Shown here in pieces: positions 42,393 through 50,496 of a stretch of DNA of 50,496 nucleotides. The notes under the pieces were generated by a model. It did not search any database and was not told where the DNA came from. It saw only the letters and a list, made by a program, of their open reading frames with translations. Numbering within the stretch: position 1 is the first letter of the stretch; the number at the start of each line of letters is the position of its first letter. Source of the DNA: an uncultured Pseudomonadota bacterium (lineage in GTDB: Bacteria > Pseudomonadota > Gammaproteobacteria > Ga0077536); NCBI GenBank assembly GCA_913047675.1, contig CAJWTO010000006.1, forward strand, positions 1 through 50,496, written 5' to 3'. Made by a program: the position numbers and the translations under genes.

Positions 42393-44129
42393 ATGGCTGA
42401 GCGACGGAACGCGAAGGTTTTAGAGCTGACAGGAGACTACCTGCCTGATCGGGCGCTTATCGGTGGGAAAGCTTGGTCTATATGCCGAATGAAAAGTCTA
42501 GGTCTGCCGGTGCCGCCTGCTTTTGTAGTTACTACAAACGTGTGTCAGGATTATTTGAATGCTCGAGAGCTTTCTGATGCCTTGAAAGATGAGGTTCTAG
42601 TTGCTGTAAGAGGATTAGAAGGTACCACTGGAAGATATTTGGGCGGCGAGGAACGGCCGCTCTTACTTTCTGTGCGTTCAGGGGCACCAATATCTATGCC
42701 AGGAATGATGGATACAGTGCTCAATCTAGGGATGAGCTTAGAGGTTCAGAAAGCGCTAGCAGTTGAGTCTGGTAGCGAAAAATTTGCGAAAGACACTCAT
42801 CTCAGATTTTTGACACTTTACTCCAATATAGTTTTGAAGCAGTCGATCACTGATGATGTCGAACCGGAAATCATTCTTCAGTCGTTAAATAGTGATGGAA
42901 AATTTGAGAGTCCTACGGAGCAATTATTCAAAGCAATAGAAGCCGTATTTTCATCGTGGAATTCTCGGAGGGCAAAAAGATATCGTAAACACAATGGCAT
43001 TTCTGATGAGCTAGGAACAGCTGTCGTTGTGCAGGCGATGGTTTTTGGAAACCTTGATCGCGCCTCGGGAACAGGAGTGTTATTCAGTCGCAATCCTTTA
43101 ACGGGTAGTAAGGAACCTTTTGGAGAATATTTAGCCAGCGCTCAGGGGGAAGATGTAGTCTCAGGCACCCATACACCTGACCCTCTCAGTTGTTTAGAGA
43201 AAGATATGCCAGAAATCTACGATGAACTATTAAGATCTTCTGAGGTTTTAGAGAATGAAAACGGTGATGTCCAGGACATCGAATTTACAGTGCAGAATGG
43301 CGAACTCTTTTTACTCCAGTCTCGCTCTGCGAAGAGATCGCCCGATGCTGCGGTCTCTTTTGCAGTGGATATGGTGGAAGAGGGTCGGATTTCTTCTGAC
43401 GTAGCGCTATCGCGAGTAACGTGTGAGCAGGTACGCACATTGCTTCGACCTAAGCTAGAAGAGGGCTGTACAATCGACCGAGTAACTCTCGCACAGGGCG
43501 AATCGGCATGTCATGGGGTAAGTCACGGTGTTGTTGCTCTAACTTCTGAGCAAGCTGAACTACTATCCTCTCAAGGAATAGATGTTGTGCTCGCTAGGGA
43601 AACGACCAGCCCAGATGACCTCCATGGAATGATTGCTAGTACTGCGGTTTTGACCGAGACTGGTGGTTTAACTTCACATGCGGCTGTTGTGGGTAGGGCG
43701 TTAGGAGTTCCGTGTATAGTAGGGTGCGGTTCTGGAAGTCTGCTGAGGCTGGAAGGGAAGAAAGTCACGGTTGACGCCACTTCGGGTAAGGTTTTCGAAG
43801 GCTATCTACCTATGGTACGGCCAAAAGAAAGAGATGATCCTCGTTTAGTTCGTATCAAAGGATGGGCAAGTGACCAATGTCCAATTAAAGTGGTGGAGCG
43901 GTCGAGCGCCGTAACACAAGAGGTCTTCGATTTAGATGATTTAGATGATTGCGACAGTCCGGAAAAGATTCCATTGTATTTGAAAGGACAAAAAGTTGTA
44001 TCTGGTAGTGTATTAGACTCCGGAGTTGGTGTTCTAGCGGCGATACAGTGTGGTATCGAGACTATTGTCACGGATAATCCGCTAGCGGTAACTTTGGCGG
44101 CGGTCGAAGCGAAAAACTGTAATGACTAA
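42393..44129 (+). CDS. PPDK-like phosphohistidine kinase lacking the PEP/pyruvate domain
   Basis: A 578-aa protein with the N-terminal ATP-grasp region of pyruvate phosphate dikinase (GGKAWSICRMKSLGLPVPP, then LLSVRSGAPISMPGMMDTV) and the swivelling phosphohistidine domain (TGGLTSHAAVVGRALGVP, His about 429). The C-terminal TIM barrel that binds PEP/pyruvate (about 350 aa in PPDK) is missing and replaced by a short tail. It should make phosphohistidine from ATP and pass the phosphate to an unknown acceptor, as in phenylphosphate synthase or rifampin phosphotransferase. The ATG at 42393 is preferred over the TTG at 42375. Followed by BCCP 41 bp later. Confidence 0.85.
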   Translation: MAERRNAKVLELTGDYLPDRALIGGKAWSICRMKSLGLPVPPAFVVTTNVCQDYLNARELSDALKDEVLVAVRGLEGTTGRYLGGEERPLLLSVRSGAPISMPGMMDTVLNLGMSLEVQKALAVESGSEKFAKDTHLRFLTLYSNIVLKQSITDDVEPEIILQSLNSDGKFESPTEQLFKAIEAVFSSWNSRRAKRYRKHNGISDELGTAVVVQAMVFGNLDRASGTGVLFSRNPLTGSKEPFGEYLASAQGEDVVSGTHTPDPLSCLEKDMPEIYDELLRSSEVLENENGDVQDIEFTVQNGELFLLQSRSAKRSPDAAVSFAVDMVEEGRISSDVALSRVTCEQVRTLLRPKLEEGCTIDRVTLAQGESACHGVSHGVVALTSEQAELLSSQGIDVVLARETTSPDDLHGMIASTAVLTETGGLTSHAAVVGRALGVPCIVGCGSGSLLRLEGKKVTVDATSGKVFEGYLPMVRPKERDDPRLVRIKGWASDQCPIKVVERSSAVTQEVFDLDDLDDCDSPEKIPLYLKGQKVVSGSVLDSGVGVLAAIQCGIETIVTDNPLAVTLAAVEAKNCND

Positions 44130-44170
44130 AACTATTTTCACAAAGAAAAAAATATCTGAGGACAAATTTA

Positions 44171-44662
44171 ATGGCTAAGCCTACTTCGGACGATATAAAA
44201 ACGTTGATTGAACAGTTTGAGCAATCTGACTGGAAGGAAGTGCATGTAAAAACTGATGGTTTCGAATTGTATTTGTCTGAAAACCCAAAAAGTTCGGGTC
44301 CTCCTTCGGCTGTTACACCCCAGTTGACCACAGCAACTTCTCAAACTGTTGAGAACGCTGATACGAGTCCGGTCGTTGCGGAACCGGCACTTGAAGCGGG
44401 TAAAGCCATTCTACCAGAAGGCATGACTGCCGTAACAGCTCCCAATCTTGGCACATTTTATAGTGCTCCAAAACCTGGTGCGCCGCCTTATGTTGAAGTC
44501 GGTCAAAATGTTTCTGCGGAGACAGAGGTCTGTTTGATTGAAGTAATGAAATTATTTACGCCAGTAAAAGCGGGCGTATCAGGCGTCATCAGGGAAATCT
44601 GTGTATCTGATGGACAGATGGTCGAGTATGAGCAGCTCCTTGTTGTCATCGAACCAAGCTGA
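44171..44662 (+). CDS. Biotin carboxyl carrier protein
   Basis: A 163-aa BCCP like AccB: an N-terminal helical segment (DDIKTLIEQFEQSDWKEV), a Pro/Ala/Thr-rich linker (about 40-85), and a C-terminal lipoyl/biotinyl domain with APNLGTFYSAPKPG (including the AccB thumb region) and the biotinylation site CLIEVMKLF, Lys127; Val replaces the usual Ala in EAMK. It lies 9 bp before the biotin carboxylase gene, so both are likely made together and would serve the DRE-TIM enzyme downstream and/or the orphan beta subunit at 20781. Confidence 0.9.
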   Translation: MAKPTSDDIKTLIEQFEQSDWKEVHVKTDGFELYLSENPKSSGPPSAVTPQLTTATSQTVENADTSPVVAEPALEAGKAILPEGMTAVTAPNLGTFYSAPKPGAPPYVEVGQNVSAETEVCLIEVMKLFTPVKAGVSGVIREICVSDGQMVEYEQLLVVIEPS

Positions 44663-44671
44663 TTTTTACTT

Positions 44672-46042
44672 ATGACAATTAAGCGAGTTTTTGTTGCAAA
44701 TCGTGGAGAAATCGCGGTACGAATCATACGAGCTGCGCACGCGCTGGGAATAGAGGTTGTGCAAGGTGTTTCTCTCGCTGATAGAGATAGTATGGCACCG
44801 AAGATGGCCGATCGTACTGTAGTTATTGGGCCGGCTCAGTCTAAGGATAGCTACCTAGATGTTCAGACTGTGGTGCATGCGGCGAAGTCGACAGGTTGTG
44901 ACGCGCTGCACCCTGGCTATGGGTTTCTTTCAGAGAGAGCTGAACTGGCGCGTGTTTGCGTGGAAGAAGGCATTATTTTTATCGGTCCTCAAGCTCAAGT
45001 TATTGAGGATTTAGGAGATAAACTTCGAGCCAGAGAAATAGCGGAAAGATCTGGGATTGCTTCAGTACCTGGAAGTGGTCATGTTGAGTCTCCTGCTGCC
45101 GCTTTAGTGGCAGCTAATAAAATTGGATTTCCTGTAGTTATGAAAGCCTCGGCTGGGGGAGGTGGACGGGGAATGTTTGTTGCCCGAAACAGTAACGCCA
45201 TTAAAGAGTCTTTTGAACGAGCAAGTGGCGAGGCCTTGGAAGCTTTTGGCGATGGGACCCTTTATCTAGAGAGATATATTGAAAATGCGCGACATGTCGA
45301 GGTACAGATAGCGGGAGATGGTCAAGGGAATGCTGTACATTTTGGCGAGAGGGATTGCTCAGTCCAGCGGAGATATCAAAAAGTAGTAGAAGAGGCTCCT
45401 TGTGTTTTAATGTCCGATCCTCTCAGAAAAAAACTTCACAAAGCAGCCGTTAAGTTAGTTGCCTCACTTAACTACTCTAATGTTGGCACAGTAGAATTTC
45501 TTTTTGATGTTGAGCGAGATGAGTTCTATTTCATTGAAGTAAACACGCGTATTCAAGTCGAACATCCGGTTACAGAGCAGGTTACGGGATATGATTTGGT
45601 ACAGATGCAGTTTCGTCTCGCGGCGGGCGAGGAAAATGCTCTACCGTCACAAAAAGCAATAGGTATTTCAAGACATGCCATCGAGTGTAGGTTGAATGCC
45701 GAGGATGCGTATAATAATTTTGCTCCAAGTCCAGGTCGCATCAAGGAATGGAGCCCCGCGCAAGGTGCTGGTATCAGAGTTGATAGTCATTGTTATAGCG
45801 ATTATTTGGTGCCACCATTTTACGACTCTATGATTGGTAAAATAGTAGTGACTGGACCAGATCGGTTGTCGACTGTTCGTCGTCTCCAAGCAGCACTTGA
45901 GGATTTTCGGATCGAAGGGTTAGTATGTAATTTACAATTACTTCGCGAAATCGTTGCGCATCCAGATTTTGAGGATAATAGTTTTCACACGCGGTGGTTG
46001 GAACAAGATATGCTTCCAGTGTTTGAGTTGGCAAAAAAATAA
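44672..46042 (+). CDS. Biotin carboxylase subunit (AccC-like)
   Basis: A 456-aa ATP-grasp biotin carboxylase that charges BCCP with bicarbonate and ATP. The N-terminal RVFVANRGEIAVRIIRAAHALGIE, the Gly-rich KASAGGGGRGMFV loop, the HFGERDCSVQRRYQKVVEEAP block and the EVNTRIQVEHPVTEQVTG catalytic segment are intact. The length is that of free-standing subunits rather than fused pyruvate carboxylase. It sits 15 bp before the carboxyltransferase-like gene. Confidence 0.93.
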   Translation: MTIKRVFVANRGEIAVRIIRAAHALGIEVVQGVSLADRDSMAPKMADRTVVIGPAQSKDSYLDVQTVVHAAKSTGCDALHPGYGFLSERAELARVCVEEGIIFIGPQAQVIEDLGDKLRAREIAERSGIASVPGSGHVESPAAALVAANKIGFPVVMKASAGGGGRGMFVARNSNAIKESFERASGEALEAFGDGTLYLERYIENARHVEVQIAGDGQGNAVHFGERDCSVQRRYQKVVEEAPCVLMSDPLRKKLHKAAVKLVASLNYSNVGTVEFLFDVERDEFYFIEVNTRIQVEHPVTEQVTGYDLVQMQFRLAAGEENALPSQKAIGISRHAIECRLNAEDAYNNFAPSPGRIKEWSPAQGAGIRVDSHCYSDYLVPPFYDSMIGKIVVTGPDRLSTVRRLQAALEDFRIEGLVCNLQLLREIVAHPDFEDNSFHTRWLEQDMLPVFELAKK

Positions 46043-46057
46043 AGGATGTAGTGAAGA

Positions 46058-47512
46058 ATGGCGCACATAGAATTTCTTGATGAAACAATGCGTGATGGTC
46101 AGCAAAGTTTATGGGGAATGCGTATGCAAGCGGGCATGGCGCTTCCAGTGTCTCCAATCGTTGACCGTACCGGGTACCGAGTGATCGATCTCACTGGCTC
46201 GTCAATGTTTGAATGTTTAATTAAGTATTGTTATGAGAATCCGTGGGAAGGTTTAGACCTGCTTGTTAAGTCTATGCCGAATACTCCTATTAGGGGTGGT
46301 ATGCGGTCGAATGCTTCGGTTACTTTTGGCGTGACTCCCGATTCTTTGATGGACGCTTGGATGCGTCAGTTGAATGTCCATGGTGTGCGTAGCTTCTGGA
46401 TCTACGACGTACTCTTTAATATTGATAAAACATTGCGGTTGGCAAAAGTTGCTAAGGAGTTTGGTAGCGAAGTAGCGGGCGCCATTATGTTTACTTTGAG
46501 CCCAGTTCATACGGATGAGTATTATGCTGATAAAGCAGATAAATTGTCTGAGTCTGACGACATTGATACTATTTTGCTATATGACACGGCAGGGGTGCTA
46601 GAAAAAGAGAGATTGGTCACTTTGTTGCCAGCAATTAAATCTAAATCCCACGGAAAGCCGATCGAATTTCACTCGAATAATTTACTTGGGCAATCTGCCA
46701 AGGCTTATTTGGACGCTATAGATTTGGGTGTAAGTATACTGCACACCGCTGTGCGACCTATGGCAAATGGACCTTCGGTACCGTCTGTTGAAATAATGGC
46801 TAGGAACGTTGAGCTGTTAGGACACACGCATAATTTGGATAGCACTTTATTTCCTCCTGTTGCAGAGCATTTCGAAAAGGTTGGAAAAGCAGCGGGATTT
46901 TTAGTCAATCAATCTGCGGAATATGATGTACTTTCTATCCGTCATCAGGTACCCGGCGGAATGGTTGGAACTTTGAAAGCGCAACTAGTTCAAAATGGGA
47001 TGAGCGATAGGTTGGATGAGGTTCTCCAAGAAACTGCTGCTGTTAGAAAAGAGCTGGGCTACCCGGGGATGGCGACCCCATTTAGCCAGTTAGTGGGCAC
47101 TCAAGCGGTTCTCAATATTGTTACAGGTAAAAGGTACGCGTCTATTCCTGATGAAGTAATTCAGTATGCGGCAGGATTTTATGGTGATACAGCGGGTCCT
47201 ATCGATCAAAATATTATGGACGTTATTATGTCGTCACCACGCGCGAAAACAGTTGTGGCGAATCCTCCCGCACAGCCAAGTATTGAAGAATTGCGGAAAG
47301 AGTATGGCACTGACGACGATGACGAGCTGATTTTAAGGGCACTAGTTCCAGGAGAAGGTTTAGAAAAAATGAGGAGTAGTGGGCCTGTAAAAACTACCTA
47401 TTCGTACCTCTCGTCTCCTGAGTTACAGGAAGTATCAAAACTTATGAAACTCTCGCAGTCACCAGTCACGCAGATTAGTACCGAAGATCTTCATATATCG
47501 TTGAAGCGCTAA
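46058..47512 (+). CDS. Divergent pyruvate-carboxylase/OadA-type DRE-TIM enzyme
   Basis: A 484-aa protein with the DRE-TIM fold of HMG-CoA lyase and oxaloacetate decarboxylase alpha. The catalytic start LDETMRDGQQSLWGMRM matches the DxTxRDxxQSL motif, but His of HQS is Gln15. The expected KDMAGL carbamyl-Lys segment reads YDTAGVL (175-181, Tyr in place of Lys), and the H-x-H metal pair reads HSN (205-207). The C-terminal half (GGMVGTLKAQL, PGMATPFSQLVGTQA) is PYC/OadA-like. Next to BCCP and BC it is probably a carboxyltransferase, though a lyase or condensing activity is possible. No fused biotinyl domain is present. The product may differ from oxaloacetate. Confidence 0.82.
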   Translation: MAHIEFLDETMRDGQQSLWGMRMQAGMALPVSPIVDRTGYRVIDLTGSSMFECLIKYCYENPWEGLDLLVKSMPNTPIRGGMRSNASVTFGVTPDSLMDAWMRQLNVHGVRSFWIYDVLFNIDKTLRLAKVAKEFGSEVAGAIMFTLSPVHTDEYYADKADKLSESDDIDTILLYDTAGVLEKERLVTLLPAIKSKSHGKPIEFHSNNLLGQSAKAYLDAIDLGVSILHTAVRPMANGPSVPSVEIMARNVELLGHTHNLDSTLFPPVAEHFEKVGKAAGFLVNQSAEYDVLSIRHQVPGGMVGTLKAQLVQNGMSDRLDEVLQETAAVRKELGYPGMATPFSQLVGTQAVLNIVTGKRYASIPDEVIQYAAGFYGDTAGPIDQNIMDVIMSSPRAKTVVANPPAQPSIEELRKEYGTDDDDELILRALVPGEGLEKMRSSGPVKTTYSYLSSPELQEVSKLMKLSQSPVTQISTEDLHISLKR

Positions 47513-47517
47513 CGCTT

Positions 47518-48714
47518 GTGTCCAGCCGTCGCGCAGTCATAATCGATGCAGTTAGAACACCATTTTGCCGTGGTCGAGAAGGGGGAGCCTTGTCGGGGAT
47601 CCATCCAGTAGATTTGTACGCCCAAACTTTGTCGGAATTAATCAGCCGGACTCAAGTAGATCCAGCAATTATTGAAGACGTTATTACTGGCTGTGTTATA
47701 CAGGTTGCCGAGCAATCAGGAAATATCGGTAGGCAAGCCGCCCTTGCGGCGGGTTTCCCCGAAAGTGTGCCCGCTATCACGCTAGACCGTAAATGTGGTT
47801 CTGCTCAGCAGGCGATGGATTTTGCAGCGCAAGGGGTTATATCTGGGGCTTATGATACGGTTATCGCAGGTGGCGTTGAAATGATGAGTACGGTGCCGAT
47901 GAGGATTAACCGCATGGGTAAGGATAATGAAGGCGAATTATTTCGGAGCCGTTATCCAGATGGAATGATCCGCCAGGGGGTTTCTGCTGAACTTATTGCG
48001 AGCCGTTGGAATATTGCTCGTGAGGAGTTAGATCAGTTTTCGATGAGGTCTCACATCAGAGCCGCAGATGATGTTAGCGGAAGAGTTAAAGATATTGTAT
48101 CTATTAACAAGGGGTTGGCGGAGGATGGTGTTGCATTGGTTTGCGATGATGAAGGTGTTCGTCCTAATACCAACCTAGAAACGCTGTCAAATTTAGATAC
48201 TGTTTTTAAAACCGACGAAATGAGTGCTAGGTACCCGGAGATAAACTGGAGTCTGACTGCAGCGAGTTCGAGTCCAGTTAGCGATGGCGCAAGCGCCTTG
48301 CTGATTATGGAAGAACAGCTGGCGATGAGGCTGAACCTAGCACCGCGGGCTGCAATAACACATTTCTCTGTAGTGGGGGATGATCCGATAATGATGTTGA
48401 CTGCGATAATGCCCGCCACTAAGAAGTTATTGAGACGGTCTGCATTACGCTTATCTGATATTGACGCATACGAAGTTAACGAGGCATTTGCTTCAATTCC
48501 GTTGGCCTGGCTCAAGGAGTTAGATGGGGATCCTGAAAAACTCAATCAGTATGGAGGTGCAATTGCATTAGGGCATCCTGTAGGCGCCTCCGGGGGACGT
48601 TTGATCGCTAATATAATGAGAGTTCTTGAAGATACGAACGGCAGATATGGTTTAGTAACAATGTGTGAGAGTGGGGGAATGGCAAACGCGACCCTTATCG
48701 AGAACTTGACCTAG
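47518..48714 (+). CDS. Acetyl-CoA acetyltransferase / thiolase (paralog B)
   Basis: A 398-aa thiolase with GTG start, five bases after the DRE-TIM stop, so translation is likely coupled. LDRKCGSAQQAMDFAAQ holds the nucleophile, IALGHPVGASGGRL the His and MCESGGMANATL the second Cys; all three are present. It resembles paralog A at 29200 in these blocks and in DPxMMLTA and DPEK-YGGAIALG. In this operon it could release an acetyl- or acyl-CoA from the carboxylated/condensed product. Confidence 0.93.
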   Translation: MSSRRAVIIDAVRTPFCRGREGGALSGIHPVDLYAQTLSELISRTQVDPAIIEDVITGCVIQVAEQSGNIGRQAALAAGFPESVPAITLDRKCGSAQQAMDFAAQGVISGAYDTVIAGGVEMMSTVPMRINRMGKDNEGELFRSRYPDGMIRQGVSAELIASRWNIAREELDQFSMRSHIRAADDVSGRVKDIVSINKGLAEDGVALVCDDEGVRPNTNLETLSNLDTVFKTDEMSARYPEINWSLTAASSSPVSDGASALLIMEEQLAMRLNLAPRAAITHFSVVGDDPIMMLTAIMPATKKLLRRSALRLSDIDAYEVNEAFASIPLAWLKELDGDPEKLNQYGGAIALGHPVGASGGRLIANIMRVLEDTNGRYGLVTMCESGGMANATLIENLT

Positions 48715-48765
48715 GCTTGAGCCTTTTTGTTCATTGATAGCTTTTTTAAATAAAGGAATTAGATT

Positions 48766-49551
48766 ATGCCTGATAGAATGACAGATAAGGTTACTATCAT
48801 TACCGGAGCTGGAACGGGGATTGGTCGAGCCTGTATGGAACTCTTTGCGGCGGAAGGTGCGAAGGTAATTGGTTGTGGTCGCCGCGAAAACATGTTGCAG
48901 GAAAGTTTAGATTTAGTTTCTGAAAATCACGGTGAGGGGCACATTGTTGCTGCAGATTTATCTAATCTAGAAGATGCGCAGAACGTAATTAGTAAAACAA
49001 TGTCTATTTACGGAAGGATTGATTGTTTAGTGCACGCTGCGAGTGTCGGGTGGAGTTGGAGCCACACCAGCGAAGATTCGATGAATGATATAGCAAATAC
49101 TCCGCCAGAAAAATGGCACGAAGTTATCGGGATAAATTTAAATGCTTGTTATTACATGTGTCACGGGGTTTTACAGCATATGCTAGAAGCGGGTCAAGGA
49201 TCGATTGTTAACGTAGCAAGTATTTCAGGAATGGTCGGTATGCAATCGGCTCACACTTATTGTTCTGCTAAAGGGGGCGTAATAAACTTGACGCGCGCTA
49301 TGGCGAACTCGTATGGGAAGCTCGGGGTCAGAGCCAACTGCGTATGTCCTGGCTACACTGATACACCTATGATTGCTGACGTGATGAATATATTTGACGA
49401 TGAGACGTTAGCAGATAATCTCACACCAATGAGCCGTGCGGGGACTCCTTTAGAAATGGCCTATGGCTGCCTGTACTTAGCATCTGACGAAGCAAGCTAT
49501 TGCAATGGCGTGATTCTGCCTATAGATGGCGGAACTGTCGCGCGGCAATAG
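48766..49551 (+). CDS. Short-chain dehydrogenase/reductase
   Basis: A 261-aa classical SDR: cofactor motif ITGAGTGIGRACMELF, LVHAASVGW (in place of NNAG), IVNVASISG with the catalytic Ser, and YCSAKGGVIN as YxxxK; PGYTDTPM and the C-terminal LPIDGG are typical. CGRRENML after strand 2 suggests NADP preference. It ends the kinase-biotin operon, 51 bp after thiolase B, and probably reduces or oxidises a hydroxy/keto intermediate, perhaps as a CoA ester. Confidence 0.92.
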   Translation: MPDRMTDKVTIITGAGTGIGRACMELFAAEGAKVIGCGRRENMLQESLDLVSENHGEGHIVAADLSNLEDAQNVISKTMSIYGRIDCLVHAASVGWSWSHTSEDSMNDIANTPPEKWHEVIGINLNACYYMCHGVLQHMLEAGQGSIVNVASISGMVGMQSAHTYCSAKGGVINLTRAMANSYGKLGVRANCVCPGYTDTPMIADVMNIFDDETLADNLTPMSRAGTPLEMAYGCLYLASDEASYCNGVILPIDGGTVARQ

Positions 49552-49610
49552 TTTGGGGGACATAATTTGATTCGTATGAGCATAAGCCCTATGAATCTCT
49601 GTAACAGTTT

Positions 49611-50258
49611 TCAGTCGATTGGCTCAAAAACCTCGCCGTTGTAAAAGAGCAGATTTCCTTCGCTGATATCATGCCATAGTCCGTGGATGGATAATTCTGC
49701 AGTCCTTACGGCATCCTGTACAAACGGAAAGGTCATCAAATTTTCCATCGACATAATGATCCCTTCGTGCTCCAGCGCGCGCAGTTGGTCTTCTTTACTT
49801 TTTGTATGATCAACGCGTTCATAGGCCGGACGCAGTAGATCTACCCATCGCCCCACAAAGCTCGTTTCTTTCTCGAGTTCAGGAGCCTTGCCAGAACACA
49901 TTTGATCACATCCTTTTACACCTCCACAATTAGAGTGTCCTAATATTATGATATGAGAAACATTTAAAGCAGTGACCGCATATTCAATTGCAGCTGATGT
50001 GCCAAGGTTATCACCAGATAGACTGAAAGGTGGGACTAGGTTAGCTATATTTCGATGAATGAAAAACTCACCTATATCTGACTCGAATATCGATGTGGCT
50101 TGTACTCGACTATCACAACAGGAAATGACCATCGCTAAAGGAGCTTGGCCCTGTTCGACGAGGTATCTGTATGTGGGTTGTTTCCCAGGAAAAGTATTTT
50201 TTTTCCAATCTAAATAGCGGAGTTTTAGGTCAGGGGGAAGCGGCGAGGCAATATTCAT
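49611..50258 (-). CDS. Beta-type carbonic anhydrase
   Basis: A 215-aa beta-carbonic anhydrase, interconverting CO2 and bicarbonate with zinc. Ligands and catalytic dyad are in ISCCDSRVQ (Cys47, Asp49, Arg51) and ILGHSNCGGVKGC (His and Cys). FFIHRNIANLVPP is the family strand, and SIHGLWHDISEGNLLFY closes the fold. It converges with the SDR at 59 bp. Bicarbonate supply for the nearby biotin carboxylase is plausible but it is on the opposite strand. Confidence 0.95.
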   Translation of the reverse strand: MNIASPLPPDLKLRYLDWKKNTFPGKQPTYRYLVEQGQAPLAMVISCCDSRVQATSIFESDIGEFFIHRNIANLVPPFSLSGDNLGTSAAIEYAVTALNVSHIIILGHSNCGGVKGCDQMCSGKAPELEKETSFVGRWVDLLRPAYERVDHTKSKEDQLRALEHEGIIMSMENLMTFPFVQDAVRTAELSIHGLWHDISEGNLLFYNGEVFEPID

Positions 50259-50496
50259 GTGTTCCTCGAATTGTTATTACTGTGAAGATCTTAGTCTGGT
50301 CTTAGGTAAAAATCCAGACCGACATCAATGTCCACCATATTCTTATTTGCCTAAAGCGCAGATCGCATCACATTTTCTCTTATTCACATGGCAACCTCCG
50401 AATGACGAAGTATAAAGTATTAGACTTCATAGTAGGTATTCTATGTAGGAGAGTTACTATTAAAGATATCCCAGTACATTTTCCAAGTCTTTCCTT
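50259..50496. other. Right-edge intergenic region
   Basis: Upstream region of the carbonic anhydrase. It has a GTCTGG/CCAGAC inverted repeat (50294-50319) without a T-run. One frame stays open from an ATG at 50402 to the edge (MTKYKVLDFIVGILC...), but it has no ribosome binding site and is too short to trust. No RNA gene is seen. Confidence 0.35.

Noticed and set aside
50402-50496. Open frame from ATG at 50402 to the right edge (31 codons)
   Set aside because: No ribosome binding site and the length is well within chance expectation.

Overview
The window looks like a chromosomal piece of a free-living, probably marine, metabolically versatile bacterium. Base composition looks modestly AT-rich by eye (not computed). 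The elongator tRNA-Met, MetF and beta-carbonic anhydrase are compatible with a Pseudomonadota, perhaps gammaproteobacterial, host, but nothing here fixes the taxonomy. There is no phage, transposase, CRISPR array, rRNA or obvious island boundary. Almost every gene is catabolic: four luciferase-like (LLM) flavoproteins, a Baeyer-Villiger-type monooxygenase, a P450, a PQQ alcohol dehydrogenase, a tungsten-type aldehyde oxidoreductase, three thiolases, aromatic ring-cleavage genes and biotin carboxylase parts.

Layout. 1-5105: start of an off-edge minus-strand gene, metF, a hotdog thioesterase (minus), tRNA-Met(CAT), then a BVMO-P450 pair (plus). 5114-8478 (minus): aldolase, zinc alcohol dehydrogenase, LLM protein and DUF3429 membrane protein. 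8669-15868: a dimethylglycine/sarcosine dehydrogenase-like protein, a 38-aa ORF coupled to a GFA protein (plus), and hyuA / small Cys4 protein / hyuB (minus). Together these could convert N-methylhydantoin-type compounds to sarcosine and C1 units. 16035-31727: a ZIP transporter (plus), then a long minus-strand run: amidase and AmpG-like MFS, an HtrA-like protein without its catalytic triad, an orphan acyl-CoA carboxylase beta subunit, two LLM proteins, an alpha/beta hydrolase, a PQQ dehydrogenase, a PNPOx-fold protein, an SDR, a thiolase and an MFS transporter. 31858-35912: small proteins (degenerate FmdB, Cys-less rhodanese, an 80-aa unknown) next to an aldehyde ferredoxin oxidoreductase operon (four-cluster ferredoxin, AOR, MoaD-like). 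36012-40573 (plus): LLM, HpaB-type hydroxylase, C-C hydrolase and class III extradiol dioxygenase, an aromatic meta-cleavage operon. 41118-49551 (plus): a seven-gene operon with SCP-x-like thiolase, a truncated PPDK-type phosphohistidine kinase, BCCP, biotin carboxylase, a divergent pyruvate-carboxylase-type DRE-TIM enzyme, a second thiolase and an SDR. 49611-50258: beta-carbonic anhydrase (minus).

Two results stand out. First, the ORF-track entry at 40586-40867 is the 3' part of a selenoprotein gene. Reading through an in-frame TGA at 40895-40897 extends it to an ATG at 40936 and restores a thioredoxin-like U-T-T-C redox motif. A bacterial-type SECIS hairpin, with G in the second position of its apical loop, starts 15 nt past the TGA (loop starts 22 nt past it). 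Ordinary gene callers will truncate it. Second, the 42393-47512 module joins a PPDK-like ATP/phosphohistidine kinase lacking its PEP/pyruvate domain to a complete set of biotin carboxylation parts, whose putative carboxyltransferase has lost the usual carbamyl-lysine and one metal-ligand histidine. I know of no characterised pathway with this layout; it may be an undescribed phosphorylation-assisted carboxylation or condensation system. All assignments come from reading sequence motifs by eye; no database search was run.
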